DNA from: Bimuria novae-zelandiae CBS 107.79
Taxonomy: Eukaryota; Ascomycota; Dothideomycetes; Pleosporales; Didymosphaeriaceae
DNA length: 64,000 bases
Assembly: GCA_010015655.1 (NCBI GenBank)
Contig: ML976697.1
Coordinates: forward strand, 215,570-279,569
Direction: 5' to 3'
Shown: positions 1 to 11,524 of the stretch, piece by piece
Position numbering within the stretch: the first letter of the stretch is position 1
Layout of the letters: every line of letters begins with the position of its first letter
Notes under the pieces: model-generated
What the model was told of the DNA's origin: nothing
The model's database searches: none
The model's input: the letters and a program-made list of their open reading frames with translations, nothing else
Position numbers and translations under genes: made by a program

Positions 1-1418
1 TTTAATGCCTATCCTATATAATTAAGATAAGAAATTACTTAAGCGTTATAAATAGAGGCATTTACTTACCCTTACGAGACCTTATATAATAGCGTTTTTA
101 AGCCTAGTACTTAAGACTATTAATAGTAAATTAACGTATTAGGAGTATAGAATTATCTAATTATTTAACTAGTTAAAAGAAGATAAGGTAATAAATGCTA
201 TATAATATTAAGGATTAATTTCCTCTATCTTGCTTAAGTATAGGCTTTAAGAGGTAAACTAATAAATAAGTAATAGATCTAAAGTAGATTGTATCGGCGC
301 AGGTCACTCAAAGGATCGATGTTGGCGTATCTCCTAGCAGAGGCATATGGGAGTGCGTGTATAAGAATGTAGCCTCGAATGAATTAAGTGCCTATAGGCC
401 TGGTACGAAAGGATACGGAAAAGGTACTGAACTACAAAGGCCCCAAGCTCCTCTAAATACACCTCTTCCCAGATGGCTAGCTAGCACATAACTGCCATAG
501 GTTGACCGTCGGTCTGATGGATCCGAAATAGGTCCGATACGGATGAGTGTCGGTTTTCGGATGATCTCGAATCCTGTCTTGACTGGCCAAGGGTTCTCGT
601 GTCGACGAGCGATTGTTCCTGTTACATAGATCTCTTAGCGTATATACATGTAATAAGTAAAATCTATTTATAGCTACTATCTTAAATTAATTACTATACG
701 CGCTTACTTATATAAAGAAGTCTACTAAAGATCCTCTTTAAGCAAGTGGTAATACTAAGTAAGATATTTTTTTATAATATAAGTATGCTAAGGCTTAATT
801 TAATACTACTTAATCTTTTATTATAGAAGATTAAAAAAGGGATAATACTTAACTAAAAAATTAGCTTTATAACGTTACTTTTAATACTAGTTATTTATTA
901 AAATATTAATGATTTAGAGTTGCGCCTAATAAACTAATTAACCTATAATGAGTTAATATTTTTTTAGGTAATAGCAGATACGAAGCTTTATATTATTTAT
1001 TATATAAGAGGAAGGCTACGTTTAGTAAGGCGTTTAATATATTATAAAAGCTCCGTTTCTTATTATAAGTTAAGATTTTAGTAGTTATTATTCTTAACTA
1101 TGTAAGACTAGATTTTGACCCGATGTCTTTTACTTAACGTAAATTACTTAACGCTATACTAATGCGCTAATTTTATATATATAAATTTTTTTTGTTTTAG
1201 TACTTTAATAGTACTAATTATGGCCCTAACTAGATCTATAATAGTAGAATTATTAGGTATTAAAGATAGCGTGTGTTAGTGTTGTGCGTGCATTGAGTTA
1301 CGACGTGCATTGACCACTAAGACACGGTAACATGCTGGTTTAGCACTTGGCGCGATTCGGCAAATGACGCACCCTCGTATTTTCTATCTAATCTTCACCC
1401 ACCCATAACTCAGCCAAT
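1..1418. other. Degenerate AT-rich repeat-derived sequence, no gene
   Basis: TA-dominated sequence with stop codons in all frames, typical of RIP-mutated transposon DNA. No reading frame could be assigned to a family. Two patches have ordinary composition: about 290-645 and about 1265-1418. The second leads directly into the pogo-1 start codon and is probably its 5' untranslated or terminal region. The first is unassigned; it contains several short CGGAT / TCCGA words but no ORF I trust. Confidence 0.6.
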
Positions 1419-1881
1419 ATGGACCTAATTAATAAGGTAATTAAAGAAATTAAATTATATAAACTAAGAGAAGAATTCTCGTATTAAAAAATAGTAAAAA
1501 AATATAGTATACTAGATACTATATTAAGGAGGTTATACTAGGGCAAAAACGCGTTAATAAAAGAGTAATAATTATAATAGTAAAAGCTTACCCCTTAATA
1601 TGAAATAGATCTTATAAACTATATAAAAACGCTTATAGCCTATTATCTACTACTTATAAGGAAGATGCTGCAGAATTTGGCTTTATTAATTATAAAAACT
1701 AATAGTAAATGGCTAGTACGGACAAGCTAAGTTATCTAATTTATTAATTATTATAATATTAAAATTACTTTTTATTAAGTTACTAAATTAGATCGCGCAT
1801 GCTACTAAGCTAATTTAAAAGTTAAATATAAGTAATTCTTTTAACTTTTACTAGAAAAAATGGAGGAGTATAATAATATAA
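1419..1881 (+). pseudogene. pogo/Fot1-like transposase, N-terminal part (pogo-1)
   Basis: An ATG at 1419 opens a frame that, ignoring RIP stops, reads like the N-terminal psq/CENP-B-type helix-turn-helix half of fungal pogo/Fot1 (DDE_1) transposases. The order of features matches: a start like MDLINKVI, a stretch matching 'KKYSILDTILRRLY', and a C-terminal 'KMEEYN' just before the point where DDE_1 proteins continue with TYNMDEKGF. The frame is cut at 1881 by the Harbinger element and resumes at 4632. Many TAA/TAG codons sit where CAG/CAA or TGG would be expected, so it is dead. Family assignment is by motif order and my memory of the family. Confidence 0.6.
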
Positions 1882-1899
1882 GGCCCTGATTGGTTCGAG
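1882..1899 (+). repeat. Left terminal inverted repeat of Harbinger
   Basis: Begins GGCCCTGATTGGTTCGAG. It pairs with the reverse complement of 4614-4631 (GGCCCTGTTCGGTTCGAG); the differences are at bases 8 and 10. Confidence 0.9.
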
Positions 1900-2743
1900 C
1901 ATGATTTCGACGTTTTGTAATTAATCTTTCCGAAAGGGGTATCTCCGACGATTAAATTACGATGGTGTTCGATTCAATTATAATTTTAACGTTATTAATT
2001 ACAAGTTAATTCTTATAGTATTTATTAGCTAGGAAAACCTATACCTAGTGCTTATTTTAACCTATAAATATATACGCTTTACTATTTTAGGCTATAATTA
2101 TATAGCCCGTACAGAAAATAGCTTAAGATCTGTTTTTAGCGTAATTACGCACTAATATTTATAAAAATACTTTACTATATAACGTTTATAAAGCGTGGAG
2201 CTTATAGCGCTTATTACTACGCTAATAATAATTATTATTATTTTACTTAAGCATGTAAACAAGGAGATAAACTATATATAGCTAATAAGTATAAATAAGC
2301 GCCTAGAGGACGTTAGTAAAGGGGCCCGATAGCTAGCTAGCTGCCTGTTAAATAATAAAGAGCTTTATACGGAGACGTGCCTACGTCGCCCTGTTTTTAA
2401 TAAGCTAACAGAGCTTTATTTACGTTAGGTACGCAATAGCCGAAGGATAATAATTAAGGAGAAGCTTTTAACGTTTTTATATATTTACAGGTAAGGTAGC
2501 TCTTAGTAGAATATTATATTTAAATGCGGGCATTCGCTGAGTACTATTATGCTGTAAATAGCCTTTTAATGTTATAATATTATATACTAATTTAAGCGAC
2601 GCTATAGTAACTTTTAAGAAGTTCTTAATGCCGTGCGTGCTATATATAAGGATCTATTAAAGCCTCTAAGCTTTGTGCTACTAGCAGCTATTACTAATAA
2701 TTCGCAACGTTAGCTATTTTTTAAAGACTATATTAGAGCTCTT

Positions 2744-3145
2744 AATGGCTACTATATAAAGATTCATGTGCCGGTCGACGCGGCAAGGCCGTACCGTAAT
2801 TGCCATGGCTACTTGTCGCAAAACGTTCTCGCTGCTGTCGATTTCAATATGAACTTTGTGTACGTACTGGCCGGCTGGGAGGGCAGCGCTCACGATGGCT
2901 GGGTATTGAAGAACGCGTGCCGCAAAGGCTTTGGAGCTCCGTGTGGAAAATATTACCTTGCTGATGCTGGGTATACGAATACGGCCATTACGCTTACGCC
3001 GTATAGATCGACGAGGTATCATCTCCGAGAGATTGCTCAGAGAGAAGAAGGCCAGCCGCAGACGGCAAAAGAGCTATTTAATTATCGCTATTTATTACTA
3101 AGGAACGCTGTTAAGCGCGTCTTTAGTATCTTTAAGCGCCGCTAG
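2744..3145 (+). pseudogene. Harbinger (HARBI1-type) transposase remnant
   Basis: Readable C-terminal two thirds of a DDE_Tnp_4/HARBI1 nuclease. The conserved blocks are 'YRNCHGYLSQNVLA', 'AGWEGSAHDGWVL' and 'YYLADAGYTNT' (Asp codon at 2963), then a RNAV-RVF-IFKRR ending. Two catalytic acids appear lost by G->A change. The expected 'DGT' aspartate is Asn (AAT, 2744-2746, context LNGYYIKIHV), and the expected glutamate of the '-VERVFG-' block is Lys (AAG, 3113-3115). The frame stops at 3145, where the family normally continues. Sequence upstream to about 2000 is probably the rest of the gene but is full of stops. There is no credible start codon in the readable part. It is almost certainly inactive. 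Confidence 0.85.
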
Positions 3146-3675
3146 CAGATTTTTAATTAATTATATAAGTTTAATATAAAGACTTAGGTAAAACTTATAT
3201 ATACTATAGTGGCTCTTTACAATCTTATAAACTTATATTAGAAGGCTAATAAGGACTAGGATAAACTAGGCACTTTTAATAATAAGTATAAAGAGCGCCA
3301 GCGTTAAAATACTAAAAATTTAATTAATTTTACTAATTTTAACTATAAAAGCTTAGAAATATCTTATTTAAGAGATCTTTTAGCAGTAGAGATATAAAAT
3401 AATTACTAGTAAGTAAGGAGAGTTATTAGCATGTAAAAAAATTTAAATAAGCTTTACTCTACTTTACTATCTCTAACTATTTACTTTATACTTAATTTAT
3501 TATCGCCCTCCTAATTAAGCTTTCTTATACGCCTAATTAGCGCCTTATTACTAACTTTTTAAAAAAGCCTATTTAATTATAATTTTACCTAGCTTTGGCG
3601 CTCTTTGTACTTTATTTCTAAGTATATTATAGCTAGAAACTTGTCCTTAAATATCTAGGCGATAGGATACTTTAG
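3146..3675. other. AT-rich spacer between the two Harbinger genes
   Basis: RIP-mutated stretch between two convergent transposon genes. It probably includes the lost 3' ends of both coding regions; nothing else is visible. Confidence 0.5.
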
Positions 3676-4436
3676 CTAGCTATCTAGTGCCTCGTAGGTG
3701 TCTATAAAGTCTCTTAGTGTGTCTTTGCGAGGATTTGCGCTAATTACTTCTACTAGAGAGTCTAGGCCGTATGCTAGCTTGCCTACATTTTTTATTAATT
3801 GCTCTGCTGAAGAGAGCTTTTTATAAGCCCTTGTAACTACCTCCGCCGTCTCTTCTGCACGTCGTTTACGTCCGCTGACGCTTTCCTCATCCTGCTCTAC
3901 CAACTGAGCTATGATGTTGTCGATAGTTACAGCAGCTCGGCCCGTAGCTAACACGCCGTCGAATAATCGTCGCTGGAGATCCTCGAAGGCGATAACCTTA
4001 TTGCGGTACTTGGCGGCTTCCTTATGGGCTTCGAAGTATTGCTCCAACGCCTCTGGCTGCCCGGTAACAACGCCGTCCTCCACCGAAAACCCTGACTGCG
4101 CCATCAGCGCTGACCAGACGGCCCACTCCGACTTTAAGTTGTTGTGCTTTGTTTTACACTGCTGGAGCTGTAGGGTGACTCCAGGCGGAGCTACTCGAAG
4201 CACTGCGGCATGAGCAGCCTGCCACGCAGCCTTCTTGTATCCCGATTCGGCACGTTGGCCCTCATCCTCAACCTGCTCCACCAAGGTCTTCAAGGGCGTC
4301 TCTATCATCTCTGGTGTCCATAATAAAGGCGCTGGGCGTACAGAACCCCCAGGCGTATACAAAAAGCGTCGGCTAGGCGTAGGGATACCTGGCGATGGGG
4401 TGGGTGGCCAGCTTACCTGCGAAGAGATTGGTGTCT
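3676..4436 (-). pseudogene. Myb/SANT-like DNA-binding protein of Harbinger
   Basis: A frame of about 250 codons on the minus strand, open from just after a TAG near 4436 down to a stop at 3676. A Pro/Ser/Thr-rich N-terminus is followed by a helical domain resembling the Myb/SANT-like family (Myb_DNA-bind_3) that accompanies fungal PIF/Harbinger transposases: 'LLWTPEMIETPLKTLVEQV', then 'QLQQCKTKHNNLKSEW', then 'GQPEALEQYFEAHKEA'. In this superfamily the partner protein binds the terminal repeats and assists the transposase. No ATG precedes the domain; the first in-frame ATG lies inside it, and the upstream TAG is probably a mutated CAG. I treat it as a decayed gene. Confidence 0.7.
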
Positions 4437-4613
4437 AAGATATGTTAGCTAACAAGTATAATAAGAGGAAAAGCTTAATATTTATTCTATTAAATACGCC
4501 TTTAATTTAAAGACGTAATAGTGTTAATCTACACTAACGTTGGCCCCTTGGCGTCCCCGCTGTCTCGCATGAGCGACTTTAGTAGATACGTCGAATTACG
4601 CTTCCGAATTACA

Positions 4614-4631
4614 CTCGAACCGAACAGGGCC
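4614..4631 (-). repeat. Right terminal inverted repeat of Harbinger
   Basis: Inverted partner of 1882-1899, followed by the second copy of the TAA target duplication at 4632-4634. Confidence 0.9.
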
Positions 4632-6076
4632 TAAAGCCTTGTTATACGTACAATATAGGCAAGAAGGGCTTTCTTATAAGAGTAATTAGAAGAAGTAAAA
4701 GGATCTTTAGTAAAGCTATATAAGACTACGGAGAAGTAAAATTAGCCTTCTAAAATAGTAATAAAAAGTAAATAACTATCCTAACTTATATTTACGCTAG
4801 TAGAACTGCGTTACTACTAAAGCTACTATTTATAGCTACTAATAACTCTCTTTAATTAGCCTAGGTAGAAGATATTATAGCTAAGAAGTATAAGATATTT
4901 ATTATTATATCTTTTAGTAAATAAAGTAATAATAATATAGGCCTTGCGTGACTAACTTAGGTCTTTAATTAATATATAAAAGTAAAAGCTAGTTAATCTT
5001 ATTAATTACTAATTATAGATAGCTATAGGTCCTACGTAACAAGAGAGTTTATTAACTACTATAACTATAATTAAATTCTTTTTATAATCTTACCTCTTTA
5101 TTTAACGCATATACTATAGCCTCTTAATATAATACTCTTTAAGCCTCTCTTATCTACCTACTTAAAAGCCCTTACTACCTATTTCTATAAGGCCTAAGGG
5201 CTACTTTTAGTAAAGAAAAGAGACTTCTTCTTATTATTTTAAAAGGCCTAGGTATCCTTTTTTAAAAAAGTAATAATTCTAAAGTTCTTTAAGGCTACTA
5301 GTATATAACCCTATGACCCTAAGGCTATCCTTTAGAAGTACAGGCTATTAATTCTAGTAGAGCAGAATTTAAGAGAGAGTAGTACCTCTATACTTAGTAG
5401 TAAAAATTAGCTTAAAATAGAGACCCTTATGCGTAAGACTATAAGTAAGGAGGGTAGTAAGGAGGTGCAGAAGCTGAAGCGTTCTCTCCACTATATCTCT
5501 ATTTAAAATGACTTACTCCACACTGAGATACAAGGCCTTACAAAGGCCTTACAAGTTAAGACGAAGCAGCAGAAGAATAGCAAGCCTCTAGACCTGCAGC
5601 AACGCAAGGAGTACCATAGTAGAGCAGTTTTCTGGTCCCCAAGGAAGCTAAGGGAGGCCAGAGTACGCGAGAGCGTTATGGATAGGGAGAAAGAGGAGAA
5701 AGAGAAAGTAGAACTCGAAAAAGCGCATAAGAAGGCAGAAACCGCCTCAGCCAAACTACGCCAGCTACAGGAGAATAAGGAGAGAGAAAGGTTGAGGGCT
5801 AAGAAGAGGGAGGAAAAGGAGAGGATTGTGGCAGAGAAAAAGGCTGAGCAACAACGGAATATTCAGGAGAAAGAAAACTCTAAAAAGGCTATACAAACTT
5901 CCCAAATGGGAAAGAGGAAGGCCTCAAAGCCTGCCGTAGCGCTAAAACAGAGGAAAAAACAGCGTGTGGTGGTTGCAGAGGGTAGGGAGGATGGGGGTGA
6001 TAAAATAGGGCGTGATCTAGCACCTATAGCAATAACGCGCTGTGGCCGCAATATTAAACTTTTAGTAAAATTCTAA
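4632..6076 (+). pseudogene. pogo/Fot1-like transposase, C-terminal part (pogo-1)
   Basis: Continuation of the gene cut at 1881. Just after the TSD the frame reads TYNIGKKGFLIRVIRRSKR, matching the family's TYNMDEKGF-G(V/I)-RSKR block with G->A type changes (Met to Ile, Glu to Lys). Later a degenerate 'HILQPLN' block fits the PPH-S-LQPLDVG region. The last part, 5678-6076, is free of stops and encodes a Lys/Glu-rich coiled coil of about 130 residues ending in a basic 'KRKASKPAVALKQRKK' segment and 'TRCGRNIKLL', the usual C-terminal tail of fungal pogo/Fot1 transposases. Numerous earlier stops make it a pseudogene. Confidence 0.7.
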
Positions 6077-7652
6077 TAGTATATTTTTTTGCAGTAATTT
6101 GTATAGTAATTAAATAAATTATTAGAATATTCTAGCTATTGCCTGAGCTGCTCATCACTCTGCCACACTTGACGTACGTACTGCTCAGCAGCCTTTTTGG
6201 CAGCCTTGGAAGACGACTCGCACTCGTAACTCTGTAGGAAACCTTCTAGACGCCCAAAACAGCGCTCAATTGGGTGCAAATCGGGTGAATTAGGAGGGTG
6301 AGGGCCGAACTTGATTCCTAGAGCTTCAATTTCTGGCCTACAGTAACGTAGGCCCAGTGCGTGGAGGTGTACGTTGTCTTGAATCAAGTATACAATGGCG
6401 CCTGGGTTGTTCTCGCGTATAGAGCAATAGTAAGGAAAGACGTGGCTCTTGAGGACCTTCTCCGCGTACCATATGCCGTTCATGCCCTTCCCTCCTTTGT
6501 ATACAAAATCCTCTGTTTTGTAGAACTTCTCAGCGTTGAGTAGGTTCTTGGTGCCTGCGCGGAGAGCGCCTCCTTTCTTGCCAGTTGCCTTGTTGGCGGC
6601 CTTCTGACGTCTGTTATTGTGAGCAATATTACTATTGATCTCACGGAGTTGCCTCTCCTCGTTGGTGCCAGCGACAATCGCGCGGGCGCGTTTAACCTTG
6701 AGGGCCTGTTTTGCCACCTGATTTGTATGGGCAACGCGTTGTATAAGGTCCTCGCGATCCTCATCGTCGTCTTGTGCCCAAACAACGCAAGGCCGTAGGT
6801 GGGCGCAGGTGGTATCAGTTGACGTAGCAGCGCAGATCATGAGGCTGAATTTGGGCGGCGTATAGGGCGTTGCGTAGAGATCACTGTCTCGTCCAACTGG
6901 GCGTGAAATCCTCTGCTTTCCGCCACGTATATTGCTGCCCCCAATGGCCTTTGAGGTCTCGTCGTAGCAGACGAAAATGAGGCGCGGAAAGCGTAGGTTG
7001 TACTCATCAATCAGCCACTGGCTGTAGGAGAGTCGATTGTCTCTGTCGTCGCTGTCGAGCGCCGGTTTCTTGGGCCGAACTCCGCGTGTAATAGCGTACG
7101 GATGCCCGTCGTCGCGGTGTTCTAGAGCGATCCTCTTGACAGTATTCTCTGAGAGCGTTATACCTGCCTCTGCGCAGACGTGCTGGACTGCCTCATGTAC
7201 GCGATAAGTGCCAAATTGTATGATATTTTGCCTCAACTCCGCGCTGAGCGAGCTTCCATTGCGTACCTTCGGTTTGCGCCCTGTACGCAGAGATCTGCTA
7301 GTAGGTACAGCGGCCAGCAGGTGTCGTAGAGAATCTCCTTCAGCAGCTTTTTCGACGCGTTTGTAGGCCGCGCAGGCGCCCGAGACAGATGCCGAGTAGC
7401 GACGAGATTTCTGGCCATGTAAGGCCGTTTTGAGCGCGGAAAGCGATGAGCGCGCCTATTTGAGCGTCAGAGAGTGGCGTAGGGCCTTTTTTCGGCCGTA
7501 AATCAGTCATATTGGGTGAGAAAGTAGGTGTGAAAGTGGAAGTAGCAACGCGTCGGAAAGCCGGGGCTCTATGGCCTAGCGCGAGTTTTAGCGCCTCTTG
7601 GCGCTCGATTTGGTCACGTGATTCGTCGACTTTTTGAGATTACCCTTTGTAC
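6077..7652 (-). mobile_element. Tc1/mariner-like element (approximate limits)
   Basis: DNA around the transposase gene. The right edge is tentatively set near 7650, where a CAAAGGGTAATCTCAAAAAG-like end (read on the minus strand, next to TA) precedes unique sequence. The left edge is placed just after the pogo-1 stop codon. No matching inverted repeat was seen on the left, so limits and completeness are uncertain. Confidence 0.4.
6136..7510 (-). pseudogene. Tc1/mariner-like (DDE_3) transposase with one frameshift
   Basis: An ATG at 7510 opens an N-terminal helix-turn-helix region (PLSDAQIGALIAFRAQNG, WPEISSLLG). Near 7385-7400 the frame must skip one base, after which it continues as SVSGACAAYKRVEKAAEG and stays open for about 420 codons to TAG at 6136. 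The nuclease has three acidic sites: Asp in 'FVCYDETSKA', Asp in 'IQDNVHLHA', and Glu in 'NSPDLHPIER', with 36 residues between the last two by my count. Total length would be 457 aa. Composition is gene-like, unlike the RIP-degraded neighbours, so this copy is young or escaped RIP. The single frameshift could also be a sequencing error. I could not find convincing terminal inverted repeats. Confidence 0.8.
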
Positions 7653-8621
7653 CACTGAGCCTCCATAGGTTGTAATTGGTGTTGGGCATGATGAAGAGCG
7701 GTGAGCAGCAGGTGCCTATGACAGGGTCGAGACGAGAGAGCCAAGCGTGTGGGTCAGATCATCTTTAAAGACAACTCTCGGATCGGCCCTTCTTCGTCTC
7801 TCGATCAGCTCTCGTTTGAGAAGCTCTGCAAATCTGGTGGCGCCATTCCTAGACTAGCGCCCGTGCTTCATATTCTCCTCCCGTAACATGTGATACAGAG
7901 TTTGCATACAAGCTGAACCACCATGTCGGGTACTGTTCACTATGTATAAAGTTAACGCTGTCAACGGTCGGCCGGACGTGACGTCTCGTTATGCATGGTC
8001 CTCCAGAACTCACTTTTCTTTCAAACAGAAACATTCATTGATCAGAAAGCGATCTGTACTTCGCGTATTCCCGCAACAGCCACGGCCCGCCTCCGCAATG
8101 GTTTATTTCCCTGTAGCGAGTTAAGCGAATAGTCAGGTGCACATCCTCTGTGAAGCGAGCTCTTGACCATGCCGCTGGGTCGAGGGCCAGGCTAATGAGG
8201 GTTTGTGTATCGGGCCGATTATCCACTTGCGGCGCCTTCACCAACGAGCCCCCACTTAGCGGAGCTACTTGCGATGCCGGGTGATTGGTTCTTCCCCCAC
8301 CCGAAGAAATGGAACTTACTTCTTCGGCTCTTAAAGTCCGCCACTATACTTGGCTTTTCAGTGTTGTTGGAGATCACCTTCGTTCTGCGACCAAGATACC
8401 CCGGGATACGTATCACATTCGCCAAAAGACATGCCAAAATAAGAAAAAAAATGGGCAATAAATGATATTCATGGGCGCTATGAACGTGGGGTGAGCTGAT
8501 CTCTACAGTGCTAAGCACCGTCTCATGGCCAGGTGCCTTGCACTGCACGGGTATACTTATAGCCTTGTCCTGTCCCACCTCAGATCTCATAGACAGAGAG
8601 CTTGTCCCATTACTAGCCACA
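7653..8621. other. Gene-free flank and promoter region of the first MFS gene
   Basis: Sequence of ordinary composition without a convincing ORF. Several overlapping short frames on both strands look like chance. It marks the change from RIP-affected repeats to the gene island and should contain the promoter of the MFS gene that starts at 8622. Confidence 0.5.
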
Positions 8622-10428
8622 ATGGACAGTCCGAAACCCAGTGAGACTACCACAACCGTGCTGGAAGGTAACAAGCCTTCTGCATCCGATGCAAGCGTCG
8701 TCGGAAGCGACGATTACGACTTCGATGGGACGGCCAACCTCACCGTCGGCGAGGGTACAATCCTCATCCCAGCTCCCACGGCTGATCCACGAGGTATTAT
8801 TCCAAGCTCCAAATATGTCAGCTTTAGGCTTACTCGACCTAGATCCTCTCAACTTGACAACGACCCATAAATACATCATCTTGAGTATCCTCATCGTGTG
8901 TCAGTTGACCAACGCTCGTTTACACATGACGCTTCTTACTCTATTCAGATGCGGTATCTGGTCTCTGTCTCGTTACGGCGCTTGGGGCCTTGATCGTCTT
9001 CTTCCTGGACGACTACGAAAAGGAAGGAATTACACAGGCGCAAATCTCCGGCCTCTTGACCTATCCATCCCTTTTCCTCGGAGTCGGCAACTTATTTTCT
9101 ATGCCATTAGCATTGTCCATTGGCCGTCGTCCCGTCATGCTCCTTTCGCTCATCATGCTCTTCGTTTCTGGGATTCTATGCGCCACGAACCAGAGCTTCG
9201 CGTGGCACCTTGGTGCACGATGCGTAGCTGCCTTCTCTGCGGCGCAGTGCATGGCTTTGGTCATACTGATCATACAAGTACGACGAATATTACAGCTTTT
9301 TGGCATGTGGTGGCTGACCAGGGACTGCAGGACATCTTCTTCCTCCACCAGCGTGGCCGAACCTTGCAACTCTTCTCCTCCTGTGAAGTCCTACTCAACT
9401 CCACTCTGACCATTGCCTCCTCCTACATGGTTGAGAGTCTGGGCTGGAGATCTTGGTACTGGCTCTTCACTGCGGTATCAGGAGCTTGCTTCATCTTGGC
9501 CGTCTTCTTCATCCCAGAGACCGCATACACGCGCCCACTTTCCGCATACATGGGCAACAATCCTCCTGAATACATAGAAACCGCCGATGGCAATCAAGGA
9601 ACCGAAAGGGCCAACCACCCCAGCACTTCCTCTCTCCAACCACTCACTACGCTGAGCGAGCGCAAACTTAACACTGAGCTCTACGAGCCGCGAACCCTCC
9701 GCTCAGACATGCGCATCTTCGTCGTTGAACCAGATTTCCGCCGTGCCCTCACCACCTGGAAACAAATGTGCACCATTTGGTTCTTCCCGCACGTCTTCTG
9801 GGTCGCGCTCATGAATGCATTCTACCAGGGCACCGACGTGTGTATCCAAATCACCTACGGTCGCACACTCGTCTCGCCGCCTTACAACTGGGAGAACACG
9901 ACCGTATCCCTCATACAAATTGGACAGATAATCGTCGCGCTGCTATCCCTCCCCGCCGTCGGCTGGTTCAGCGACGCGCTGGTCGTGAAGAAGGCACGGC
10001 AGAGCAAGGGCGTGCACGAGCCCGAGCACCGGTTGCCGCCGCTCATTGCGCCGTTGCTAATCTGCATAATGATGACAATCATCTATGGCTTTGCGATCCA
10101 GTACCCAGAGAAGTTCCACTGGTTCGCTATTGCGTTCACCGTCAACATCTGGCTCTTCCTTCTCCTTGCCGCGAGCACCGTCGGCACCACGTACCTGCTC
10201 GACGCGCATCCTCAGCGCGCTGGAGCCATCCTCGTCGTCATACCCGTCACCCGTGGACTGGTGAGCTTTGGCATATCGTACCATACGGTCGATTACGTTG
10301 CTGCGATTGGAGCAGCGAAGACGTTTGGGATATTGTCGGCGATTATGGGGGTCTTTGGCCTTGTGGGGGTGTTCTTTTATTGGAAGGGCAAGGGGGTGCG
10401 ACATTATTTTTCAAGGTGGGCCAACTAA
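8622..10428 (+). CDS. MFS transporter, 551 aa, four exons
   Basis: Exons 8622-8793, 8843-8899, 8949-9277 and 9331-10428. The introns are 49, 49 and 53 bp with GT..AG ends, and the joined length divides by three (551 aa). The protein has an acidic N-terminal tail with the fungal MFS block 'GTILIPAPTADPRDPLNL', then about 12 membrane segments. 'ALSIGRRPVMLLSL' is the loop 2-3 signature (G-RRP), and 'PETAYTRP' follows the sixth segment before a long hydrophilic central loop. This is the architecture of fungal HOL1-like/DHA-type MFS permeases of the plasma membrane; the substrate is unknown. Intron 2 is the least certain (donor GTCAGT chosen to keep the frame). The start is the first ATG that precedes the conserved block. 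Confidence 0.88.
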
Positions 10429-11524
10429 GTCTTGCGGGTTGGTACCGGCTTCGGTTTGGTTGACTTTTCAAGGTCGCGCATCACGCATGTCGAACTGGCG
10501 CAGCTGTATCTTGATGGTTGTCTCGCTTTTGGGAATGAGAAGCTATAGATGGTTCAGGGGGTTAGGCATCGGGGGTACATCAGGGCTGGAGATTAATGAG
10601 TGGAAGCAATTAAGCTTTGGTTTCATCACAGCCAGCTTGGCCGGTTATGACTTGGATGCATGGCTCTTCTCTGCCTAATTTCCCAGCGTGAACGAAGGGG
10701 GTTGCCGAGGCCTGACCAATCTGCTGAGTGGTAACGGCGACGTCCAAGCTTTTCTTTTATCGTCTTCAACGACCTGAATAGATCATGCGACACACAGCAA
10801 CCGAAAAACGCGATAATCACAGCAACAGAAGGGCGCACCAGAACAATACGCAAAATTGAGGGCGCGATGAGGGCGGACCGGGCGACGTCCTCGTACCTAG
10901 CAACGTCGGTACGAGATGCGGCACTGGAACCATAATTGACCATGAGAAAATTATGCGCGATATCCGTCTTCGAGAGCTTGCTTGCTTAAACGAGTGGCGA
11001 TGGCATCCTCCGTCTTCCCGTCTGAGGTTAGTACGCCTATGTAACCTCACTTCCCCCGCGAATTTCGCCCCCGCCCCTTATAAGTTTTACTCCTACTGTC
11101 GCTTGTCGCGCTACCCGCGCAATATGGTCAGTATGGACGATAGCGGGGTTACGCAACACCATACTCAGAAAGCAGATGTCAACGCCATCACCCTTCCTCG
11201 CACTTGCGGGCTTTTGTCTTCACCAAGCCCTCCCTCAGTTGGAACCACATCTTGTCCACGCCATTCAGTAAGTGCTTGTAAGCTATTACTCCTCTAAAAG
11301 ATAGTTTTAGCTCCAAGTTCTCTTCGCGCTACTACCTGGGCTTCGTTCCCCATAACCACCTCTACAACATCTCAACACATGTCTACTCCATAATACTAGC
11401 CTGTTGTGTATCCATGTAGTGCACCTTTCGTCAGAGACTTACTACACTGTGATTCACGCGTCTCTCATAATCCAGCAAGGTCACCAAATCAATAAATGGT
11501 AACCTACGAACAGCTACCGGTATC
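10429..11524. other. Intergenic region, no gene seen
   Basis: Short ORFs on both strands lack domain features and overlap one another. A GC-rich pyrimidine stretch followed by CTTATAAG near 11078 could be part of a promoter, but nothing supports a specific assignment. Confidence 0.45.

Larger units (their letters stand above)
1882..4631. mobile_element. PIF/Harbinger DNA transposon, complete, TSD TAA
   Basis: The element runs from GGCCCTG at 1882 to the inverted copy ending at 4631. The first 18 bases of the two ends match apart from two positions, and weaker similarity continues about 10 bases further. It is flanked by TAA at 1879-1881 and TAA at 4632-4634, the 3-bp TWA-type duplication typical of PIF/Harbinger. 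It carries the two genes expected of the superfamily, convergent: a DDE transposase on + and a Myb/SANT-like protein on -. Its outer parts are RIP-mutated, while 2.76-3.06 kb and 3.85-4.43 kb keep near-normal composition. It sits inside the pogo-1 transposase gene, so it is younger than pogo-1. Confidence 0.9.

Noticed and set aside
1889..1900. GGTTCGAG resembling a tRNA T-arm
   Set aside because: It is part of the Harbinger terminal repeat; no acceptor or anticodon stem can be built. No tRNA or rRNA gene was found in the window.
2714..3022. Minus-strand frame over the Harbinger transposase
   Set aside because: Antisense of a well-recognised transposase; no motif of its own.
9768..10463. 231-codon frame inside the first MFS gene
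   Set aside because: Arg/His/Pro-rich shadow of the transporter's last exon in another frame.
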